NCBI RefSeq assembly: GCF_003597395.2
Contig: NC_133774.1
Location: 35,337,814 to 35,401,813, forward strand
Length of the DNA stretch: 64,000 nt
Direction of reading: 5' to 3'
Origin: Chelonoidis abingdonii
Lineage: Eukaryota; Chordata; Testudines; Testudinidae
Shown in pieces: positions 35,140 through 48,500 of the stretch; position 1 is the first letter of the stretch; each line of letters begins with the position of its first letter. Both the position numbers and the translations under genes were made by a program. Below the pieces are notes generated by a model. It searched no databases. It saw nothing but the letters and a program-made list of their open reading frames with translations, and had not been told where the DNA came from.

Positions 35140-36070
35140 AGTTCAGATTTTCTAGGTTTCCATTATAAATTTTTCTTTCAAGAAGAGCAAGATGGTTTTC
35201 CCAAAGTTATCCACTTCAACCTTGCCCTATAACTGGTCAAAAAAACAGTTGTGCAAGGTATGCAAGAGCACCCTTGTATAGCTTTATGAAGCAATACAAG
35301 CAAGTTGCAGCTTTCTTCATATAGTTTCTCCTGAAAAGAAGGATCAGATTGAGGAAAAAGAAAAATCTGAAACGTTACACAAAACCAAGTTTTGAAACAC
35401 AGTGATGGTCAGAAAGAGTGCTCACATTAAACAATGGAATTCTTATCCAAGAGATCTGGGAACAGCCTTTGATCGGCTAACCTAAGCAGTTCATGAAATT
35501 TGGTCCGCAGAATCTATTATTATTGATTATGTGTAATCAGGAAAGCACTCAGCTTAACTTTCAGATCTCAAAGCCAGCAATTAGACAAAACCTTTCTATT
35601 TGTAAACCACAATACATATGGCCCAAAAGTTACTGAGACATGAGAGACATGGAACATCATAATGCTATTTTTAAAGTGTCTTTTTTCCCCCCAATCATAC
35701 TTTAAAGGATACAAAATTTTGGACCTAAACATCGACACTATTGCTTTAAAAAGTTACCAGCTTCTTGTCACTACCCTGGTGTTATTAAACAAAAAAGAAG
35801 TAGCACCACATCTACAGTATCTACTAAAGTGTTCACACAATGTGTTACCAATAACTCTGCAACAAATGAATGGCCCCCAGCAGAAAGTGCACATTAGTGA
35901 ATGTTCATCCTTGCTTAGTAGAGGGCTACCAAACAAACTCATCCATGGTACTCTCTGGCCAAAATCCTATTCTTTAAGGCAACAGTTGACTCCTGCACCA
36001 TGAACAATTTCTGTACAATATGTTAATACTGCCGAATTGTCAAAAATGATTAGGAAAGGACACAAGGAGA
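35140..36070. other. Unassigned stretch
   Basis: No coding signature or family recognised; the frame at 35662-36003 shows no known domain. Confidence 0.45.
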
Positions 36071-36178
36071 AATCATAGAATATCAGGGTTGGAAGAGACC
36101 TCAGGAGGTCATCTAGTCCAACCCCTTGCTTAAAGCTGAACCAATTTCCAGACAGATTTTTGCCCCACATCCCTAAAT
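36071..36178 (-). mobile_element. CR1 3'-end fragment
   Basis: 'aatcatagaatatcagggtt', 'ggaagagacctcaggaggtc' and 'atctagtccaacccc' are the antisense 3' end of a CR1 subfamily. Only about 100 bp. Confidence 0.9.
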
Positions 36179-36189
36179 GGAAAATATGG

Positions 36190-37345
36190 AGGGTTTTTTA
36201 ATTATATTACAAACAAAAGAAGTCCTAACAATGATACTGGTCCATTACTAGATGGAAATGGTAGAATTACCAAAAATAATGCAAAACTGTTGAATAAGTA
36301 TTCTATTTGGGAATAAGGCAAATGAATTATGATGAAACACTTTCCATTCCAACATCAACTCAAGAGGATGGTAAACACAGCTACTGCAGTTATTAGACAT
36401 TTTCAAATCACCAAGGACAGATAGCCTGTTCTTTTAAAACTCTTGAATGCAAGCTGAGAAGATCTCTGGACAGTTAATGTTGATTTTCAATAAGTCTTGA
36501 AATAGTGGATAACTTCCAGAGGACTGCAAGAAACCTAATACCGTACAAATATTTAAGGAGGGTAACTGCGATGACCCAGTTATAGGCTTGTCAGCCTGAC
36601 ATCAAATACAGGCAAAAATAATGGTACAGCTGATATGGACTTCATAAGCAAAGAATTAAAGGCAAATAGTATAATTAATACCAACCAACATGTGGTTTAT
36701 GGAAAACAGATGCAGTTAAATAACTGTTTTTTATTACAAGTTTGGATGATAAAAGGTCACAGTGTTGATGTAATAGACTTCTGCATGGCATTTGACTTGG
36801 TATCACACACCATTTTGAATAAGAAACTAGAATGATACAAAATTAATACAGCACACACTAAATGGATCAAAAACTGGCTCCCTGATAGGTCTCAAAATTT
36901 AATTGTAAACAGGGAATCATCATCAAGCAGTTGTATTTTTAGTGGGGACCTGCAGGAACTGGTTTCTTGAGCTATACTATTTAATGGTTTTAATCAATGA
37001 CCTGGAAGAAAACAAAATCCTTACTGATATAATTTGCACGACACTAAAATTGGGAGAGTGGTAAATAATGAAGTGGACAAATCACTGAAACATAGTAAGC
37101 TGGGCACAAATAATGTGTGTTTCAATGTGGTCAAATGTAAACAGATATATCTAGGAACAAAGACAAAAGACAAAACTTACAGGATGAGGAAAACAGTGAC
37201 TGAGAAAGACTTATGTTTAGATGATTATTTGCCATGAAACCTGAGCTCTCAGTGCGACACTGTGGCCAAAAGGACTAATGCAATCCTTGGATGCATAAAC
37301 AGGGGAATCTCAAGTAGGGGAGGTTATTCTACTCTCTGTATTCAC
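36190..37345 (+). mobile_element. CR1 LINE ORF2 fragment
   Basis: Plus-strand CR1: 'gataacttccagaggactgc', 'ataggcttgtcagcctgaca', 'tgtaatagacttctgcatgg' (V-x-D-F-x-x-A-F-D block of RT), 'tcaatgacctggaagaaaac', then a deleted active site near 37035 ('tttgcacgacactaaaattg'). It continues to 'tggatgcataaacaggggaa'. Many frame breaks; inactive. Confidence 0.82.
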
Positions 37346-37893
37346 ACTCCTGGGGGGATTCTGCCACAAAACAATTAAAATTATGCACTAAAAATTAAAA
37401 ATTATGCAAATTTTATACATCAAAATTTTGCAATATAACCACACCAGTTTCAATTGTTTTGGTAAGATCTGTCAAGATCTTGACAGACTTGTTTCTGATT
37501 AGGGGAAGAAAGTGTAGGTGAGCATTTCTGACAGCCCTTAATTCCAACAGATTGATGTCCAAGCACTGTTCCTAATGTGACCGTTTGCCTTGGACTGTGT
37601 GGCGGACACAAATGTGCTCCCCATTCCAAGAATGAAGCATTCAATATTAACCTGACCTTTCAGGGAGATGGGTTAAACAGGACTCTTGCACAAACCTTGG
37701 ATGGATTCATCCACCAGGTAAGTGGCAGCTGGTGGTTCAGTTAATACGGAGAGCCGGATAATGGTGGCTTAGATAAACAGTGATCTAATGAATGTGTTTA
37801 GTTTTTACATTTTGTGAAAAAAATGAAAAGTTTTTCTGTAAAAATGCAAACTCTGCATTTTTCTGTGGCAAATGGATTTCTAGGATCCCAGGT
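37346..37893. repeat. Unclassified repeat with 'CTCCTGGGGG ... AGGATCCCAGG' ends
   Basis: Begins 'actcctggggggattctgcc' and ends 'ctgtggcaaatggatttcta' + 'ggatccc'. Both sides hold related AT-rich blocks around 'tctgc' motifs. The ends are weakly inverted. I recognise it as a dispersed sauropsid repeat but cannot give its class. Confidence 0.45.
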
Positions 37894-37929
37894 GATAACC
37901 CCTCTGTGGATAGTTGAAGAAAGAGGATG

Positions 37930-39220
37930 AGGTAGAACTCCTAGAATCATGAGCACACCTCAGTACTGGGAGATGTCCAAGAGGTTACAAGGTACTGTAA
38001 GGTCCCTTGAGTACCAGAAGCACAAAAGAACTCTGTACCGGTGCTGGCAATACTGCAGAGGCTGTGGGATGTACTCATGTCAGTACCACAAGGTCTTTTG
38101 GGTACCAGAATTCCTTTAGTACTGGAAGCACTACTGAACTCAGTACTGATGTCGCCACAAATGTTGTAAGAGACATTGATGTGGTATCAAGGTTTGCATT
38201 GAAGCTGATCTCTTGAACGAGGTGGTCTTTAGTACTGAGACCTTTATCACTGAGTTATGGGACTCAGATGAAGTCTTACCATGCTTCACAGTAACAGAAA
38301 TACCCAGAGCCTCATTAGCACTCCTCTTGGGACTTGGGGTTTCCGGTGACAATCTTTTTTTGAAGGGGGAAATAAAAAAACACACAAAAAAAAAAAACAA
38401 CTGATGGTTTGCTCTTCTTACCACTTGTCTTATGTTTGGTGGGAAGCTCTCAGTATTATTGGCACAGTTATCAGTACCTCAGTCAAGGAGAGTCCTGGAG
38501 ACCAGGGTGTCGGTGTTGTCTTCCTCTTGGAAGTTCTTGGTGACCCTGGTCTTGATGACAATGAGGCACGGGCAGACGAGGAAGGTCCCTGTACAGGTGG
38601 GTTGTTTGAACCTGGGTCTGAAGCCAGTCTTAAGGCTTGCTCCATCATTAAAAGTCTATACTTAATTTCCATGTTTTTAAGAGATCTTCCCTTAAAGGAC
38701 AAGAAAATTTTACACTTGCTTGCAACATGAGATTCTCCTAAACAATGAATGTAGTGGGGGTCTCTCTCTTAACAAGGACTGCTTCTTAACAAGAGCAACA
38801 CCTTTTAAAGCCTGGGGAGACTGGCACGCCTGACAGAAGAAAAAGGTTACTTGAACCCCACAATAGGGTAAGAGGGGAAAAAATTAAGCAAAGAAAAAAA
38901 GGCAACAAACGTTCCAACCATAAAGGCACTAAATTTACTCTAACTATACAGCTAAATACTAATAAACGAGGCAAACAGGCACGCATCAAACAGGCACATA
39001 TTAGACTCCTCTCAGGCCAAAGGCAATTGAGAATGAACTGAGGACAGTTCGCCCACACAGCTCTATATATAGCCTCAGTATGGAGCATGAGGATGTGTAG
39101 GCAGCATGCATGGGCCAAACGGCCACTACCTCCAAAGATCTCTGATCAAAGGTGCAACGGTGCAAGTGCACTTCAAACTGAGCACCCACTGGGACACTAT
39201 TTGAAGAAAAAAAAGTTAGC
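37930..39220 (-). repeat. Unclassified retroelement-like repeat
   Basis: About 1.3 kb ending 'gggacactatttgaag' on the right. On + it holds recurring 'GTACC/GTACT' motifs at 37940-38160 (for example 'gagtaccagaagcacaa', 'ggtaccagaattcc', 'agtactggaagcac'). On the minus strand, 38430-38702 is open and reads a low-complexity Ser/Pro/Arg region (SSSARASLSSRPGSPRTSKR). No enzymatic domain was found. The disordered composition could suit a gag-like segment of a retroelement, but this is inference. Confidence 0.35.
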
Positions 39221-40877
39221 TACTGTTGGATCAAATTCATCCTTGGTGAAACATTCACTGACTAATAGCTGCTGAAAAGCAGTGTGAACGTGTAAAGTTC
39301 AATACAAATGGCATGAAAAATAATTCTCCACTTAGAGTGTGATTTGCTATGAAACACGATAATAAACATGAAAATGTCATTCATGTTTGATGCATGTCAA
39401 TGGTTTCCAAAAAAAGCATGTCCAACTTTCAAGTAAAAGAACAGCTTTGCTACCAGTCAATGCTGCAGACAACTTCAGATCCAAAAGCAAGGTACTTTCC
39501 TTCTCCCACATCAACAACAGTGAAGATTCTTTCAGGTAAATTATATCCTCAATCACATCTGTGCAATCCCATTGCCATCAACAGATTTCCAGAGATCTGA
39601 CGTAAGTTTAGTAAACAATTCTGTTGAGGATGCCTATGGAGGACTAGATCCCAACTCTCTTTCTTTCTGTTTGCGTGGTTCTCCAGTGCAATGAAAAGTA
39701 AAAAACAGTAAATATTTACTTCAGACACTGAAGCAAGCAGATACATGACTCCAAATACACATACATACACAGATCTGTTAAGTTAGAAGGTGCCATTTTT
39801 ACCTAGTCAATTTTCAGAAAAGCAACACCACACTATAAATTCCCCTATTTAGGTTCAAAAACTACTCTCAGCATGCATTTTAACAGCTGTAATAAATTTG
39901 CATTAACTTGAGTGCTATAACTTAAATTTTAATACAGCCTCTACACTGGTGATTGTACAGATGGGGTTTACTAGGCTACAGTCCAAACGTATTTTGTTCA
40001 AGACAAGACACTAGGGAAAACTCACCTTCAATGTAATGTGTTTGAAAGGGAGGATAATCATTGAGCTGTCATTTAAAATAAGACAAGATCAGTTCCTGCT
40101 GAGAACACATGCTTGTTCAGGACTTCTTACAGGGAAACCTCAGAATTGAGAAAAATATTTCCAAGAGTGTCTGCACATGCCCACATTGGAACAGATTAAG
40201 AAATGTCTGCCTGATGCAGTAAAGGATATTTCTCGAAAGCAATCCACATTCCTCTCTTAGGACATAAATCTTATACAAATAATATGTGCTAACAACCAAA
40301 ACAATAAGGGGTCAACAGCTTTTTGGTTTGCTACATTATTAAATATAAAGCTTGTACCATCCACAGTGTAACAGAAAGATATAAGCTCACAAAAGTGATT
40401 TTTCATGCTATTCAGGCCAAATTCCAACAGTTCAGCTTGCAAAGTCTCAAACGATTCTGAATTATCGGAGGCCTTCAAGAGACTTGGAAATACTCATCAT
40501 CCAAACAGCTATAAACAAAATAAATTAAATCACATTTCAAATATGGCAGTATCTACAGTTACAGTGAGCCAAAGCAAGCTACAAAAAACTATGTCTAACA
40601 GCATGATAATTTTAGCAAGCTATAGTACAAAATGTCAGACATCTCCATTAATCAATACATGCTCAGCGGGACAGAAATTTTATTTAGATTCGGAAGTCCC
40701 TGACATAGTGCATAGAAAAAACTGTACGGCATACATCATTGCATGACTAAATTTAGATTATATGTAATAATCAATGACTTCTTAATATTTTGTCTAAATT
40801 CATTGACATTCACAATTATAAACCAAATCTTCTGCTTTTGACACTAAAAGTTGCTATCTTGTGCATAGATTTTTTTG
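39221..40877. other. Unassigned AT-rich stretch
   Basis: No feature recognised. Confidence 0.5.
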
Positions 40878-40885
40878 CTAGGTCC

Positions 40886-41333
40886 TAGGGTTGCCAACTT
40901 TCTAATTATACAACCAACACCCTTTCCCCATCCCTTCTTTGAGGCCTCGTCCCCTGCTCACTCTATCCCCCCTTCCTCCATTGCTCACACTCCTCCACTC
41001 TCACTTTCACCAGGTACGTGCAGGGAGTTGGGGAGTGGGACAGGTGAGGGCTCCAGCTGGGAGTGCAGGCTCTGAAGTGAGGCCAGAAATGAGGTGTTCA
41101 GGATGCGGAAGGGGTCCCAGCCAATGGGTGCTGGGAGAGTGGCATTCGGGGAAGGAGCAGTGTGTGGAGCTTCCCTGGCCGCCCCTGCACCTAGGGGCCA
41201 CAGGGAGCCCACCTTAGCCCTGCCGTGTCACCAACCAGACTTTTAGCAGCCTGGTCAGCAGTGCTGACTGGAGCTGCCAGGGTCCTTTTTCGACTGGGCA
41301 TTCCGGTCCAAAACCGGACACCTGGCAACCCTA
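40886..41333. mobile_element. hAT MITE with perfect 8-bp TSD
   Basis: A 448-bp element beginning TAGGGTTGCCAAC and ending CTGGCAACCCTA, flanked by identical CTAGGTCC repeats at 40878-40885 and 41334-41341. The interior is GC-rich ('ggtccaaaaccggacacctg' near the right end) without transposase. Open frames in both orientations are not genes. Confidence 0.88.
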
Positions 41334-41341
41334 CTAGGTCC

Positions 41342-42440
41342 ACTTACATAAGCAGTTAGCATATCCTGCTAACAAAGAATACATTTTGATTCCCGCTTGC
41401 AGTGAATAATGCCTAGATGGCAGGGGTGGATAAGTGCTGTACCCCAATCAAAAGAGACTTAGGCATTAATCCAGCTTCCAAAAACCCTTCTATAGCAGTT
41501 CCTGAAAGCCTATGCATCTTGTAAGCAGCTCATAAGACGTCAGGCAAATTCACTGCCGCACAGAATATGCATCTCTGGTGGCTGATTTTTTTTTTTTTAC
41601 ACAACACTGCTGGACTAACAGCCAGTTTGGTCTGAGGCCTCTATTTTGGCTATGAAACTAGAATGAAAGACAAAGAGAAGTATATGGGAGTTTTTCAGCA
41701 AGCCAGGCTAACCCTGCAGAACTAGAATAAAGCTGTAGTTTCTCAACAGAATGCCACCATGATTCCCATTCTGTGGTGAATAAAGGCCTTGTAAATACCT
41801 AGATATTTGACTACTTTACATCAACTGTGAAGGAAACAAAAATACATTGAAGCTAAGCATTCACATGCCTCCAGAAACATCACAAAAAGAGGAAGACTCA
41901 CGAACAGAGAGGCTTGATCCACCTGCAAACAGAGCGATGCAGCACAAAAGCAGCCATTACAGATGGATCCTTTGGAGATGAGGGCTATCCATACTGCTCT
42001 ACAGAAAAATTCATGAAGGATTTGGGCTACAGCAGTGCAAAGTGCTCTAGGCCAAAATAAGTCATAGATCTAGAAAATAAACGTTTCTGAGAAATGGGCT
42101 GAGGAGGGGCTGCACATTTTTAGCACTGCCTGGGGGGGAACACCCCTCCGATTGCTTGCTGTCGCCACTTGCTTGGATACTCTTCCCCAGGAAGCTATCA
42201 GGGCTGCTGCAGGAATTGCTCACCCCTCTCCCCAATAACCTGACTCCATTCTCACAGGAAGGGATTGAGAGGAGGAAGAGCTGAGCCATGCAGAGCAGTC
42301 TGCTCTTTTTCTCCCTCATCCCCCTCCTGAGAGAGACAGAACATTCCTTTGCTCCTTCCTCCTCCTACTCTGAAACACCCAAGGACAGGGGAGGGTACCC
42401 CTTTGAAGTCCTCTCCCTCTCCCCCCAAGCCTGGGAGAGG
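41342..42440. other. Unassigned stretch
   Basis: AT-rich to 42050, then GC-richer up to the next MITE. No recognised family; frames around 42060-42440 lack motifs. Confidence 0.45.
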
Positions 42441-42448
42441 GCTGAAGA

Positions 42449-43082
42449 CAGAGGTGAAAGTAAGTCGGTCTGGTCTGGTACAGTGTACCAGCAAGAGCCA
42501 GTACGCTGTGCTGGACTGCACCAGCTTCCACGGCCGGGAATTAAAGGGCTCAGAGCTCCCTACGGCTGTGGGCTGCCCAGACCCCTTTGAATTCCAGCCG
42601 TGGCTGAGATTTAAAGGGCTCAGAGCTCCCCACGGCTGTGGGCTGCCCAACGCCCATTGAATCCTGTCCGTGGCTAGGATTTAAAGGGCTCAGAGCTCCC
42701 CACCACTGCAGCCAGCCCAGAGCCCTTTGAATCCCGGCCACGGTTCTGGCAGCTGGGCTGGGGCCAGGATTTAAAGGGCCCGGGGCTCCCCTCAGCGGCA
42801 GGAGTTCTGGGCTCTTTAAATTCCTGCCCCAGCCCTGAAAAGTTCGGGGTTCCCCCCGGCAGCCAGAGCCCCAGGCCCTTTAATTTGCCCCTGAGCCCTG
42901 GGGGGCTCCCAGCCACCTCTTCAGCTGGGAGCCCCTGGTTGATTTAAAGGCCCTGGGTCTCCCAGCCAAGCTGGTGCCCCAGGGCCTTTAAATCTTGAGA
43001 GGCCATGCCTCTTCCGGGTGAGGCCACGCCCCCTCAGGACTCTGGCAGTACCGGTAAGTCCTGTAAATTACTTTCATCCCTG
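42449..43082. mobile_element. hAT MITE with internal 70-bp VNTR and perfect TSD
   Basis: A 634-bp element with ends CAGAGGTGAAAGTAA and TTACTTTCATCCCTG, flanked by identical GCTGAAGA at 42441-42448 and 43083-43090. Three units starting TTAAAGGGCTCAGAGCTCCC lie at 42541, 42611 and 42681, exactly 70 bp apart. A looser unit starts at 42771, and inverted derivatives ('ggccctttaa', 'gggcctttaaat') occur towards the right end. Frames on both strands across the VNTR are artefacts. Confidence 0.9.
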
Positions 43083-43090
43083 GCTGAAGA

Positions 43091-45144
43091 ACCTCAGGAG
43101 CTGCAGAGGTAATGCTGGCAGGAGCAGAACTGATGTTGGGGTTGGAACGCAGAATTAATTGCTGGGCGAGGGGATGGGCAGATGTAAGGGTGATGAGACA
43201 ACCTCATATACACTTTTCTCAGATCACTCTGAAGACTGGTCACATCTTTGGGACTAGCTTTCCTCTCAGTAACTCCGAACCCAGTACCATTTTATCCAAT
43301 GGAGTGACTTTACCTGGAAGTGATAAATGCTGAAAGCAGGAAACAGTTATTGATCAACAGCAGTCAGATGAGGACAATATTACCACCTCTTCCTTCATTA
43401 AATGAAATCACAGAACCCCCTTTACCCTGTTCATTTGAAAAAAAAATCTCAATCATTTCATTATCTGGATTTAAAATATATTTAAATTAAACTGAAACAA
43501 ACATTTTGTTTTACTCTCATAGTGTTTCTTGGATATTTTCCTCCCAATTATTTTTTTGCTTTGTAAATTCAGCTCCTGTGTGAGTCAGTAAATTATGATA
43601 AATGGAGAACATGACACCCCACAAGAACCAAATCAGAGAAATTGAGCTGAGACAGGCCTTCTGTCAAAATGTTTAAACTCTTGGGGTAGGGGGCTCCCCA
43701 TGGGAGGGAGTTTTTTATTAACCCCTATTTAAGTTCAGTAACCAAAAAGCACTTTGGATAAGGAAAATCTTTATTAAGATTTGATGCCCTCATCCCCATT
43801 CCCCTTTAATTATAGTTTTTCTGTTCTTAAACATCTTTGAGGTCTTCCAGAGGCCTCCCACAAAACCAGAAAAGACTGAATTTAGCATTCATGATCTTTC
43901 AAAATGTGAAATCACATGTTAAATTTCTCATTCCTTCTTTATGCTATTTCATAAAAGAGCAAAAAAGGACATAGGCCAATTTTTTTTTAAATGTGTTTGC
44001 GGGTGATTTTTAAGAAATAGTAAACAAGGTTTTCATTAACGGCTGTTCCAAGTCAGTAATTGGCTGGCTCAGGAGTAGACATTGGGACCAACATTAAATA
44101 ATGTTCACTTACTCCTCTACATAATTAATTTTCATGTTAAAACTAAATTGGTTATTTGAAACTACAAGTATAAAAGATTGTCATATTCAAGATGTATTTC
44201 AAGGCAATAGAGTGCTGGCAGCACAATGGCAAATTAATTTCAGATACTACAAATATGGATGGCTTGAAAAAAATAGCACCACCCTGCAGATAAAGTTGAG
44301 CACGGGAGGATTTAATGGTTGCTGAAGATCAGAAGATGGTCAGTCAATTAAATTATGAAGCTGTTTATATGACCCTTATCATAGTATTTCAGTGCTAATT
44401 GAAATTTTGTAGGTTCAGTCCTTGAAGTTCAAATGCTTCCTCTCCTGCGAGCTCAAGTTTTAAGGACTTAAGAGTCTTGTTTTTCCCTTGTATATTTTTC
44501 AACTCAAAGCAATTCTTGTTTGTTTGCAACAACTGCTGGATTTCAATACAGGCCTATTTTGTTGGCTCATGTCCTGATACTTCCTCTCAGATCTGTTCTC
44601 AAATATATCAGGAAGAGTAGTAAACAACTTCGTAGTTCCTGACCTGTGCAGGCAGAATTTTCCACAAGCTTAGCACTGCAACACTTAAGGTAAGAAACAG
44701 TTTAGAATTTGGCTCTCAAGGACCCAAATTCCTACCCAAAGACTCCCCATTTAAGCTGGATAAGTCTACCTTCCTCACGTCTTCTACAAAGTGGTGCCTA
44801 ATGGCTTACTCAAAGTAATGGAAATCAGAAAGCAGAACAGGGAAATGAAGGTGGTGTAGCCAGCATTTTTCTTGCCTCAGATATTCTGGACCTATTGCAG
44901 ATAATCATGTAAAGGAAAAGGCATTGCTTTGCAAAATGGTTCAATGACAACACTGCCATCTCTGTCCTATAAATACCGCTTCTCAATGAGACAAAAGAAC
45001 ATAGATTCGGTCTCTTTCCCCAAGAAGGAATGCACACTGAACGACATATGGATGCAGCAGTGGGGAAAGTAAGAGGCAGGGAATCCCTTGTGAAAGTGAG
45101 GTGGCTAATTCAAAAACAATGAAAGGAAATTTATTTTTATTTTT
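43091..45144. other. Unassigned stretch
   Basis: No coding signature or family recognised. Confidence 0.5.
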
Positions 45145-45506
45145 ATTTTGTTTACATAACATGTAACTAGATTGAAGAACTCATTGCCAGCAGATATTGT
45201 AGAAGCTGATAACTTAGCAATATTCAAAGACGGATTGGGTTTTGACATGGATAACAAGACTATCCAGAGTTCTAATCATTCACACAAAGTATTTGCTGGG
45301 ATGAAGACAAATCCTAAATGATCTGGAACCATCACGGGGGAAAGAGGGAGAGAAGGGGCAGATTATCCCACATCTGCTTATCACAGGGTTTTCTGCACCT
45401 TCCCCTGAAGCATCTAGCGCTGGCTACTGTCGGACACTGAACACTGGACTAGATGAACCGTTGATCTGATCCATTACGGCAATTCCTACATTCCTAGCTC
45501 CTATGG
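45145..45506 (+). mobile_element. CR1 LINE 3' fragment
   Basis: 'gaagaactcattgccagcag', 'gatattgtagaagctgataa', 'catggataacaagactatcc', then the 3' tail 'actggactagatgaaccgtt', 'gatctgatccattacggcaa' and 'ttcctacattcct'. This is a plus-strand CR1 3' end, 5' truncated. Confidence 0.88.
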
Positions 45507-48500
45507 AAATGTTATAGAGGAACAGTGCCCCCCTACTGTCCATGTGGAGCACAAGGTCCCTTAAGCAGAATCAGACTATTAAATAAAGGTTCCACTCTTC
45601 CTGCAGGACAGTATTAGTGGCAGAGCAGGGGGAAACAGGATGTTTTAGCCAGAGAAGCGCAATGCAGACAGACATTAGGGTCAGCGGCCCCCAGAACCCT
45701 CACCACCATCACAATCATGTAAGGTAGGGGGTTTCCACCAAGGAAGCAGTCTATAAAAAGTGCCCATTTCTCCTTGTGGAGCACCAGGGCAGCAGAGGTG
45801 GGGTAACCATCTCTCCATTTTAGGCATCTGCCCCAGGCTCTCAGCCAGGTTAGCAAAGCATAGAGGTTTTCCTGGCTTTTGCTCAGCCTGGAACAGAAGG
45901 GTATGGTCACCTGTCTGTTCCCATTTTATCATCTTCGTCTCCAACTGCAACCACCTCACGTCACACTGAATTCACCTTCTGACACCTATATCCCAGAAGT
46001 GCCCCACTGTTCTCAACTCCTCTTTACCACAGTTCTCTCCTCCTGCAGAATTCCCCAAACCACTCCTGGATGTCCCAGACCTCTTGCTGCTACCTTGCCT
46101 TCCACTAGCCAGTCCACCTCCAACATTCCCCATTCCCAGCTATGCTTCACTATATTCTTCTTCAGACTCTTTGCTTTTCATGACTCCTCCCTCAGTTTCA
46201 ACTCAATCTCCACAACACACATTTCTAGGTCCTGTGCCTGGTTCCTCCCAGGTTCCTCTACCCTCAGTAGCCAGGTTTTCCCTTGTACCCCAGGCTCCTC
46301 ACAACTCAACTGGCTCCCAGCCAACCCTTTGTTGAACTGCAACCGAAATTTTCATTCTGAAGGAAAGAAAGTGCTGGGAAGGATAAGGGAAGACCAACTC
46401 TCTTTTCTTTCCCCACCTTCCAGTCTGTCAGCTTCCAAACTCCTTCCATGTTCACTCCCTTGACTTGCACCCAAACCCTCCCTGCTGCCACACACCAGCA
46501 TGCCAGATTTCCATCATGCCATCCCTCTCACAATGGCAAGTGTCCTGGCTTTTAGTTCTGAAAACTGGTGTCCCACCCACCCCACAGGTCAGGATCAGAA
46601 TGACTGCTGCTGTAATGAGTATTACACTGTTACTTAAATTGTTACTCAGCAATCTGGGTGCAGATGTTTCTAATACCATGATAGTTAGCTCCACATTCAA
46701 ACTTCCCAGCCAAAGAATGTATGTATTTTGCCCTCTATATATTTTTATGGTTTGCATAATTTGCTAAATATACCATGTAAATTTTATATTGAACCACAGA
46801 CAGTGAATTAAAAGCAGCTAGGAACAAATCACTTGTTTTACAAAGCATTCATGCTTCTCAATACTCTTCATTACTAATGGAGATTAAAATACACCCTCTA
46901 GTGGTCCATCATACAACTGCATACATTTCAAAAAAATTGCACACATTTAGGTACTATTTTAAACAGTACCAAACATATTTTTAGGGTGGATTACATGAAA
47001 TCATTTAGGGCAAAATTTGAGCCAGGCATTTCACAGAATGTATATTATACTGTGGTTTAATTGTTTCCACTAAGCCCAAAAACTTGAAATCTAATTTGCT
47101 GACAGATCACTTTAAATACAGCCTGACTTTATTTCTCAATTCCTTTTAAAATGTTTTAACAGGAATTTCTGCTCCAGTTGGGTACTCATTCTTTGGGCTG
47201 GCCTAAGGGGAAACACCAGATATGTTCAGATCCTCCCTTCCACTCCAGCCTGCCACCTTGCAATTCTAGTCTGCTTTCAGTTTCATATTTGCAATAGGTT
47301 AACACTCCCATGCAGAGAGCATTCAGAATCAAGGTCACTGAAACGGACTAGCCAAAAAATATGTTAAAATGAATGGGAGACAGGGGGAAATAAACTTGCT
47401 TTTTAACTTCTAAAAGATTGGCAGTAATTGCCACAGCAGAAAGGACAAAATTTTCAGGATGCTTGTGTGTAAGCTATTTGAGAATATTTGCAAGTTTTTT
47501 TAAATTCCTTTAACATCAACCAGTTTCCCCAACCCAGTGGCCTGTTACACAGGGCTTATCAGAAAGCAAGAGAGAGATTGACCTGCACAGGAAGCTCTAT
47601 GGTAACTTTCTCCAGTTAATTTAAATAAAATCATTTGGCATGGAGTGTGCGCGCAAGCAGGGCCTTTTCTTGTTGTGTTTTGTTATTAACTAGCTTTTTG
47701 CTAATAAAGTTCTGATTCTGAAGTTATTTTCTTGAACTGTTAATTTCTAAGTCTTCCTAAAGGGGCAACACTGATCATGATAAAAAATTTATTAAGACTC
47801 ATTTTTAGATTAAAATTACAGGAATTCAGTTTATTTAGCCTAGCAAGATGCTCACACAAGATGGTCATATAAAATGATTAGCATAGTAATTAACTTTTTA
47901 TTTCAGTGTAGACAGAGTGAAGAGTAAAGGATCATTTTAAATGGCTTATTAGGACAAAAAACCTTTGAAGTAAAACTATGCATCCAGTCCTGTCACAAAC
48001 AACAGCAAATGCCAAAAATAAAACTGAAAACTAGAAATAACATTTTCTTTAATCCTTCAATTCCTGTAATCTTGCATGTTAATAAATAGCAAAAAGTTTT
48101 CAGATAGAAGCATGATTTTTAAGTTGACATGACTTTCTGAAAGCAGCATTTAAAAGTGAGACTTACTCCTTTGGACCAACAATTCTTCAAATGTATTCTA
48201 AAGTTTTATGAAGAAGAAAGTCTTTAAAGAAATACTGCATTAAACTATTAAATATGTTTAATAACCCTTACAAATAATCAGATGTATCAAATATATAATA
48301 CAATAACCATAAAAAGGTCCAGCAGTCCAAGGGCCCAGTCCTGATCCCACTGACGTCAGTGAGAAGTTTCCTGGAAATTAATCCTGGATTAATTAAAAAT
48401 AATCAAAACAGGATTGGACCCCAAAACTTCAAGGTATTTAGGCATCTAGACCTAAGTTTTTTGGTTTTGTTTTTTTTTTTTTTAAATCAATGGCAAATCA

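Noticed and set aside
38007..38216. CRISPR-like array suggested by recurring GTACC motifs
   Set aside because: Motifs are short, irregularly spaced and diverged; the context is a vertebrate genome.
42252..42916. Several 80-130 residue frames
   Set aside because: They mostly overlap the 70-bp VNTR of a MITE on both strands.
45879..46463. 194-residue Ser/Pro/Leu-rich frame
   Set aside because: Follows a pyrimidine-rich tract without stops by chance; no domain, no conserved motif.
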